A stretch of DNA of 10,804 bases from NCBI RefSeq assembly GCF_000701425.1, contig NZ_JNIW01000084.1:1-10804 (forward strand), read 5' to 3'. The position numbers were made by a program, and so were the translations under genes. The stretch is from Deinococcus frigens DSM 12807. Its GTDB lineage: Bacteria; Deinococcota; Deinococci; Deinococcales; Deinococcaceae. The notes under the pieces are model-generated. The model worked only from the letters and a program-made list of their open reading frames with translations, was not told the DNA's origin and searched no databases. Shown here piece by piece: positions 7,668 to 10,804 of this stretch (position 1 is the first letter of the stretch; each line of letters begins with the position of its first letter).

Positions 7668-7690
7668 TCAGACGTCTGATCCTTTATAAG
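7668..7690 (+). promoter_or_regulatory. Palindrome overlapping a candidate promoter
   Basis: TCAGACGTCTGA (7668-7679) is a perfect 12-bp palindrome. It lies 5 bases upstream of a -10-like TATAAG (7685-7690). A recognisable -35 is lacking (CTGGTT at the 17-base spacing), which is common for activator-dependent promoters; a palindrome between -35 and -10 could equally be a repressor site. The transcript would run into the truncated gene at 7784 with a leader of nearly 90 bases. The 7618-7783 interval holds nothing else I can support apart from a 10-bp palindrome (GAGGCGCCTC) at the end of the peptidase gene, which has no T-run. Confidence 0.4.
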
Positions 7691-7783
7691 GTGCACGCCT
7701 GTCACACGGATCAGCCTGACATGTGCCGTGGTTTGACCGCTTCATCCCCAGTCCGGCGTCATGTCCAAGGAGATTTAATCACC

Positions 7784-7936
7784 ATGTCCCTGCTGTCCCC
7801 AGCCCGGTCGCTCATGCTCCAGGAGACTCGCTCCGCTCCAAGTGCGTACGCTCTCTGTTTCGGCACCCTGCGCTCGTTTTTTCCGGCCACCCACACTCGT
7901 TGGAAACCGGCCACCGTTCTCCCCCACACGAGCTGA
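7784..7936 (+). pseudogene. 5' remnant of a gene cut by the IS21 element
   Basis: An ATG at 7784 follows AAGGAG (7767-7772) with an 11-base spacer and opens a 50-codon frame, MSLLSPARSLMLQETRSAPS and onward. Only the first 28 codons or so (to about 7868) are outside the IS21 end; the rest reads through the IS terminal repeats and stops at 7934-7936. I do not recognise the 28 residues and assign no function. The promoter-like region, Shine-Dalgarno and position make it likely that a real gene began here and lost its body to the insertion and an associated deletion. A chance frame is the alternative. Confidence 0.4.
7872..7913 (+). repeat. Left terminal repeats of the IS21 element (two copies)
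   Basis: GCTCGTTTTTTCCGGCCA (7872-7889) is the reverse complement of the core TGGCCGGA-N5-CGAGC found at the other end. A second, degenerate copy, ACTCGTTGGAAACCGGCCA (7895-7913), has one extra spacer base. Multiple terminal repeats of this sort are known in IS21 elements as transposase binding sites. These are not within istB, which ends at 7939. Confidence 0.7.
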
Positions 7937-7938
7937 GG

Positions 7939-8700
7939 TCATTCTAGGCGTTCAGCCGTCAAGGCAGTCGATTTTCGGTCCTTCCTTCTCAGACTTTCTC
8001 CTTTGAGTTCGATGCGGTAGGCATGATGCAGAACGCGATCAAGGATCGCGTCCGCCAGCTTGGGATCACCGAGATTCTCGTGCCAGACTGTGGTGGGAAA
8101 TTGGCTGGTGATAATGGTCGAGCCACGTTCATAACGGTCATCCAGGATCTCAAGGAGAATGCGCCGTCCCTCAGCGGTCGGGGTATCGAGCCCCCAGTCA
8201 TCGAGAATCAGCACCTGGACGCGGGCGAGCTGCGCCAGGAGCTTGAGATAGCGCCCATCCCCTCTCGCCAGAATCAGTTCCTGTAAGAGTCGTCCAGTCT
8301 GTGTGTACTGCGCGCTGTGGCCCTTTCGGCAAGCCTGGTGGGCCAACGCACAGCCGATGAAGGTCTTGCCGACCCCGGTGGGGCCGGTGATGATCACCCC
8401 CCGCTTTTCCCGAATCCAGAGCCCCTCAGCCAGCGTGCGCAGGAGTTTGCCGTCCAGGCCACGTGGGTGCTTGGTGTCGACGTCCTCCAGGGTGGCCTGA
8501 ATCTTCAGGCGGGCGGCCGCAAGGCGGCGCTGGGTGGTGCGTCCCTCCCGGTGCGCGAGTTCCCGGTCAACGAGGAGCGTCAGGCGCTCCTCGAAGCTGA
8601 GTTCCCGGGCCTGGGGTTGCTCCTGTTGTTCCTGCATGGCCTGCGCCATCCCGTCGAGTTTGAGGGCGCGAAGGTGATGGGTAATCGGATGTGGCAGCAT
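7939..8700 (-). CDS. istB: IS21-family ATPase/transposition helper IstB
   Basis: A 253-residue AAA+-type helper that cooperates with IstA by assembling on target DNA and stimulating insertion. The Walker A motif is GPTGVGKT (106-113) and Walker B is VLILDDWG (163-170). The N-terminal helical part (HLRALKLDGMAQAM, then LSFEERLTLLVDREL) is typical of the family, as are TSQFP (199-203) and the DAILDRVLHHAYRIEL block near the C-terminus. Length is usual for IstB and there is no frameshift. It starts 7 bases after istA; a TGAGG that overlaps the istA stop serves as ribosome binding site 5 bases before the ATG, so the two genes are translationally coupled in the usual IS21 order. Confidence 0.95.
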   Translation of the reverse strand: MLPHPITHHLRALKLDGMAQAMQEQQEQPQARELSFEERLTLLVDRELAHREGRTTQRRLAAARLKIQATLEDVDTKHPRGLDGKLLRTLAEGLWIREKRGVIITGPTGVGKTFIGCALAHQACRKGHSAQYTQTGRLLQELILARGDGRYLKLLAQLARVQVLILDDWGLDTPTAEGRRILLEILDDRYERGSTIITSQFPTTVWHENLGDPKLADAILDRVLHHAYRIELKGESLRRKDRKSTALTAERLE

Positions 8701-8707
8701 AGAAACC

Positions 8708-10321
8708 TCAGTTCAGGGTGGGGGCGAAGTCGTGTTCAGTTGAGGTCGAGCTGTGCTCGACCTGCTCCTGGCCGTAATACGCGGGGCCCCGTACATTGAC
8801 GTGGTCGGCCACGCGTGGCGTCGGATCTTCTGGTGTCATCGGCACGACGTCCAGGTGATGCTTCAGGATGGATTCCACACTGCGGTAGCTGAACGACTGC
8901 AGCGTGACCGCACGGCAGCAAGCGGCTTCCAGCCGCTCAGCACCGTATGCCTGCGCCAGTTTGAAGAGACCGAGACAGGCGCGGATACCCTGTTGTGGAT
9001 GTCGACCGGCTGCCAGGAGACCTTCAACCATCCGGGTGGTGTCGTTACCCAGCGCTTCGGCTCGGTGAAGGAGATGCTGGGAGGTGGTTTCGCCGTACTG
9101 CTGATGTCGCATCGGCATATGTTCCTTCACCGTCGTCTGACGCTGGTGGGTGCTGGACACGTCCAGCACCCGGTGGTGCACCGCGATCCGCATACTGTCC
9201 CGGAAGACTTCAAGGAGCAGGGGGGTGACACGCAGGTCGACACTGGTTTTGGCGTGCTGGTACGGCACGCTGTAGTGGTGTCCGTCAAGTTCGACGTGAT
9301 AGTCGAGGCCGACCGTGGTGCGCTTCCAGGTCGCGACCTCAAACGGCTGTACCGGGAGGGGATGCAGGGCCGGTTGGTCAAGTTCCGTGAACAACGCCCA
9401 GCGGCTGCCCGGCCGCTTCTGAAACGCTTGAGTATTCAGGGCCAACAGCGGGCCGCTCAGCGCTTCATTGGCCTCGGTGACGCTGAAGAAGATCCGGTCG
9501 CGGAGTGGTGCCAGGAGTCGCCGTTCGACAATCTGGACATGCACCTCGACCAGTGCCTTATCCCGGGGTCGACGTACCCGTGCTGGAATGATGGCGACAC
9601 CGTAGTGTTCGGCCAGTTCCGCATACGCGCGGTTCAATTCCGGTTCGTAGCGGCTGGCGTGGGTCACGCCAGCCTTCAGGTTATCTGGAACGACGATTTC
9701 AGGAACGCCGCCAAAAAAGGCGAATGCCCGGATATGTGAGGACAGCCAGTCTTCGCTGCGCTGGGTGCGGGTCACCTCGACGTAGGTGTAGTCACTGGCG
9801 CCCAGCGTGGCGACAAAGACCTGGCCGGGATGGATCACCCCGGTACTGGGATCTGTAATGGACAGCGTGAGCCCAGCGTAGTCAACGAACAGTTTTTCAC
9901 CGGCCGTGTGAATCTGCCGCATGGAAAGACCTGCTGTGACCTTCCAGCGGCGGTAGTGGGTGGTGAACGTCGCGTACTGCATGCCGTTCGGGTACTGGCG
10001 TCGGTACTCTTCCCAGAGCAGGAAGCGGGTGACCCCTTTGCGGCGCAGTTCGCGGTCGATGGTGTCCCAGTTGGGTTGGAGCCGGCGGTCGGATTTCGGC
10101 TGTTCGCGTTGACGGAAGAGCAGCGTTTCGAGTTGGGGATCACTGAGTTCAGGGGAGAGCGGCCAGGTCAATCCAGCGGCGTGAGCGCGTTTCAGGTAGT
10201 CCTGAACGGTACTGCGGGCCATGCCGACACTGCGGCCGATGTCTCGGTCGCTGTGGTTGAGATCAAACTTGAGTCGAAGGACTTCCCGTATTTTCCGCAT
10301 AGTCACACGCTTTTTGGTCAT
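8708..10321 (-). CDS. istA: IS21-family transposase IstA
   Basis: A 537-residue DDE transposase. The N-terminal helix-turn-helix is HSDRDIGRSVGMARSTVQDYL (split: SDRDIGRSVG at 24-33, MARSTVQDYL at 34-43), followed by a further DNA-binding region with FLLWEEYRR. The catalytic core has D147 in KLFVDYAG, D213 in EIVVPDNLKAG and E259 in RPRDKALVEVHVQ, the expected spacing for IS21. The C-terminal Mu-type beta region includes VELDGHHYSVPYQ. The frame is intact. The ATG at 10321 is embedded in a hairpin (10316-10335). A second in-frame ATG seven codons later (10300) is possible but has no better ribosome binding site. IstB follows directly. Confidence 0.95.
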   Translation of the reverse strand: MTKKRVTMRKIREVLRLKFDLNHSDRDIGRSVGMARSTVQDYLKRAHAAGLTWPLSPELSDPQLETLLFRQREQPKSDRRLQPNWDTIDRELRRKGVTRFLLWEEYRRQYPNGMQYATFTTHYRRWKVTAGLSMRQIHTAGEKLFVDYAGLTLSITDPSTGVIHPGQVFVATLGASDYTYVEVTRTQRSEDWLSSHIRAFAFFGGVPEIVVPDNLKAGVTHASRYEPELNRAYAELAEHYGVAIIPARVRRPRDKALVEVHVQIVERRLLAPLRDRIFFSVTEANEALSGPLLALNTQAFQKRPGSRWALFTELDQPALHPLPVQPFEVATWKRTTVGLDYHVELDGHHYSVPYQHAKTSVDLRVTPLLLEVFRDSMRIAVHHRVLDVSSTHQRQTTVKEHMPMRHQQYGETTSQHLLHRAEALGNDTTRMVEGLLAAGRHPQQGIRACLGLFKLAQAYGAERLEAACCRAVTLQSFSYRSVESILKHHLDVVPMTPEDPTPRVADHVNVRGPAYYGQEQVEHSSTSTEHDFAPTLN

Positions 10322-10335
10322 CCTTCAGGATGACC
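10316..10335 (-). promoter_or_regulatory. Hairpin over the istA start codon
   Basis: A perfect 8-bp inverted repeat, GGTCATCC and GGATGACC, with a 4-base loop. On the istA transcript the loop is UGAA and the start AUG lies inside the 3' arm, with the only purine-rich Shine-Dalgarno-like bases (AAGG) partly in the loop and stem. If it forms, it would hide the start of istA and limit transposase production, a strategy known in some IS elements to prevent expression from outside transcripts. The structure is visible; the regulation is inferred. Confidence 0.5.
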
Positions 10336-10362
10336 GTGGAGTCTCGTGTGGTGGGAGTGAGG

Positions 10363-10449
10363 TGGCCGGATTCAGCGAGCCTGTGTGGCCGACTCAATCG
10401 AGCGCCGGTGGCCGGATAAGTCGAGCGCGACTGGCCGGAATGGGCGAGC
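10363..10449 (+). repeat. Four 23-bp-spaced terminal repeats at the right end of the IS21 element
   Basis: Four 18-base copies begin at 10363, 10386, 10409 and 10432, exactly 23 bases apart: TGGCCGGATTCAGCGAGC, TGGCCGACTCAATCGAGC, TGGCCGGATAAGTCGAGC and TGGCCGGAATGGGCGAGC. The conserved parts are TGGCCGgA at the 5' side and CGAGC at the 3' side; the five bases between vary. They lie upstream of istA, between its start and the IS end, where IS21 elements carry multiple transposase binding sites; the istA promoter should also be in this stretch. Confidence 0.85.
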
Positions 10450-10456
10450 ATATGCA

Positions 10457-10647
10457 AAGGTCAGATTTTGCTTTCCCTGGCCAGGGAAAGCAGCTTCGCC
10501 CTGTTCCTGCTCGGTATTCAGCCATTTGCGGAGCAGTGAGGCATTGAGGCCCAGCTCACGGGCGGTGTGGGAGAGGTTGCCGCTCATTCGGGCGAGCTGA
10601 ACAGCGTCTCGCTTGAATTCGGCGGAATGGATTCTGCGGTGGGTCAT
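10457..10647 (-). pseudogene. IS3-family orfA, truncated by the IS21 insertion
   Basis: The minus-strand frame begins at ATG 10647 with MTHRRIHSAEFKRDAVQLA, then a helix-turn-helix of the IS3/IS911 OrfA type (GNLSHTARELGLNASLLRKW) and the family motif GEAAFPGQGKQNLT, where homology stops. The next codons read into the IS21 end (FAYARPF and onward), so the normal leucine-zipper part of OrfA and all of OrfB are missing here. An upstream GGAGG (AATAGGAGGCACC on the minus strand) gives a strong ribosome binding site about 7 bases before the ATG. OrfA normally binds the IS ends and is fused to OrfB by frameshifting to make active transposase; this remnant cannot transpose. About 63 residues of genuine OrfA remain, and the fused frame would run to about 91 residues. 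Confidence 0.88.
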
Positions 10648-10705
10648 GATGGTGCCTCCTATTGTTGAGGCTTACCTCCATCTACGCAAAACTGGGTCAC
10701 CCTCA
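10457..10705 (-). mobile_element. Remnant of an IS3-family element
   Basis: This comprises the truncated orfA plus the upstream end of its element. On the minus strand the probable terminal inverted repeat begins TGAGGGTGACCCAGTTTTG at 10705, a TG-start with the GACCCA-type core common in IS3-family ends, 58 bases before the orfA start. The other end is absent from the window. The terminus is by pattern only, because the partner repeat cannot be compared. Confidence 0.65.
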
Positions 10706-10708
10706 CAT

Positions 10709-10763
10709 CGGGTCTCCTTGAGTGTGGTCTTGAGAACTTCACCCTACTGGAGACCCGTTTTTT
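10709..10763 (+). terminator. Candidate rho-independent terminator
   Basis: CGGGTCTCC (10709-10717) and GGAGACCCG (10749-10757) form a perfect 9-bp stem followed directly by six Ts (10758-10763). The loop is long (31 bases), which lowers confidence. The T-run is only on the plus strand, so it would stop rightward transcription, opposite to istA/istB and orfA. It lies just outside the IS3 end and could be the terminator of the plus-strand gene interrupted at 7784. The last 40 bases of the window (10764-10804) hold nothing I can name. Confidence 0.5.
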
Positions 10764-10804
10764 AGATCACGTGTTGATTTCGCCAAAAGTGTCCGAACCA
10801 TTGA

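Larger units (their letters stand above)
7869..10456 (-). mobile_element. IS21-family insertion sequence (about 2.6 kb)
   Basis: The element has intact istA and istB on the minus strand. Related 18-base terminal repeats, in opposite orientation at the two ends, carry the common core TGGCCGGA-N5-CGAGC. The right end is placed at the CA of TATGCA (10455-10456), because minus-strand IS3 orfA homology stops just outside it. The left end is placed at TG 7869, three bases outside the outermost repeat. The left limit is uncertain by some 15 bases. No target-site duplication is visible between the flanks (GGCACCC on the left, AAGGTCA on the right). The length is in the IS21 range (about 2-2.6 kb). 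Confidence 0.8.

Noticed and set aside
7691..7783. Upstream extension of the small frame at 7784 to an ATG at 7691
   Set aside because: There is no ribosome binding site at 7691, and the AAGGAG before 7784 marks the better start.
8753..9739. Plus-strand open frame (328 codons) inside istA
   Set aside because: It is the antisense shadow of an intact IstA with all three catalytic residues; no family resemblance.
10363..10449. CRISPR-like array of four regularly spaced repeats
   Set aside because: The 18-base cores have only 5-base gaps, sit at an IS21 terminus and have inverted counterparts at the other end, so they are transposase binding sites.
10764..10804. Possible start of another IS at the window end (AAAAGTGTCCGAACCATTGA)
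   Set aside because: It has the look of an IS end, but I could not match it to the IS630 fragment at the window start or to a coding frame, so there is no support.

Overview
The window looks like part of a high-GC bacterial genome, rich in insertion sequences. A Deinococcus-type host is my best guess: the solute-binding protein has a plain Sec signal with no lipobox cysteine, and the mix of IS630, IS21 and IS3 elements around a peptide-type importer fits. This is an inference from style, not a proven assignment.

Layout. Positions 1-351 hold the 3' end of an IS630-family transposase that is cut by the window edge. Positions 352-523 are a leader with a good sigma70-type promoter (384-412). Positions 524-6400 are a five-gene, same-strand operon for a peptide/nickel-family (Dpp/Opp) ABC importer: two permeases, two ATPases and, last, the solute-binding protein. 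The first four genes are translationally coupled (ATGA, GTGA and 8-nt overlaps). A C39-family cysteine peptidase with an N-terminal beta-rich domain follows (6586-7617). It may be functionally linked to the importer, because a peptidase beside a peptide importer suggests peptide handling, but it has its own leader and no visible signal peptide.

The right third is mobile-element debris. A promoter with an embedded 12-bp palindrome (7668-7690) and a good Shine-Dalgarno lead into a gene that is cut off after about 28 codons by an IS21-family element (about 7869-10456; istA and istB on the minus strand, with 23-bp-spaced terminal repeats). The IS21 element in turn truncates an IS3-family orfA (10457-10647, element end near 10705). 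The missing half of orfA is not on the other side of IS21 and no target duplication is visible, so an adjacent deletion probably took place. A plus-strand intrinsic terminator (10709-10763) follows and could be the original terminator of the interrupted gene.

The most interesting observation is in the solute-binding protein. The segment that normally forms the mature N-terminus of SBP_bac_5 proteins is missing after the signal peptide and appears instead at the very C-terminus. Joining the C-terminal tail to the mature N-terminus restores the normal family order across the break, so the gene appears to encode a naturally circularly permuted binding protein.
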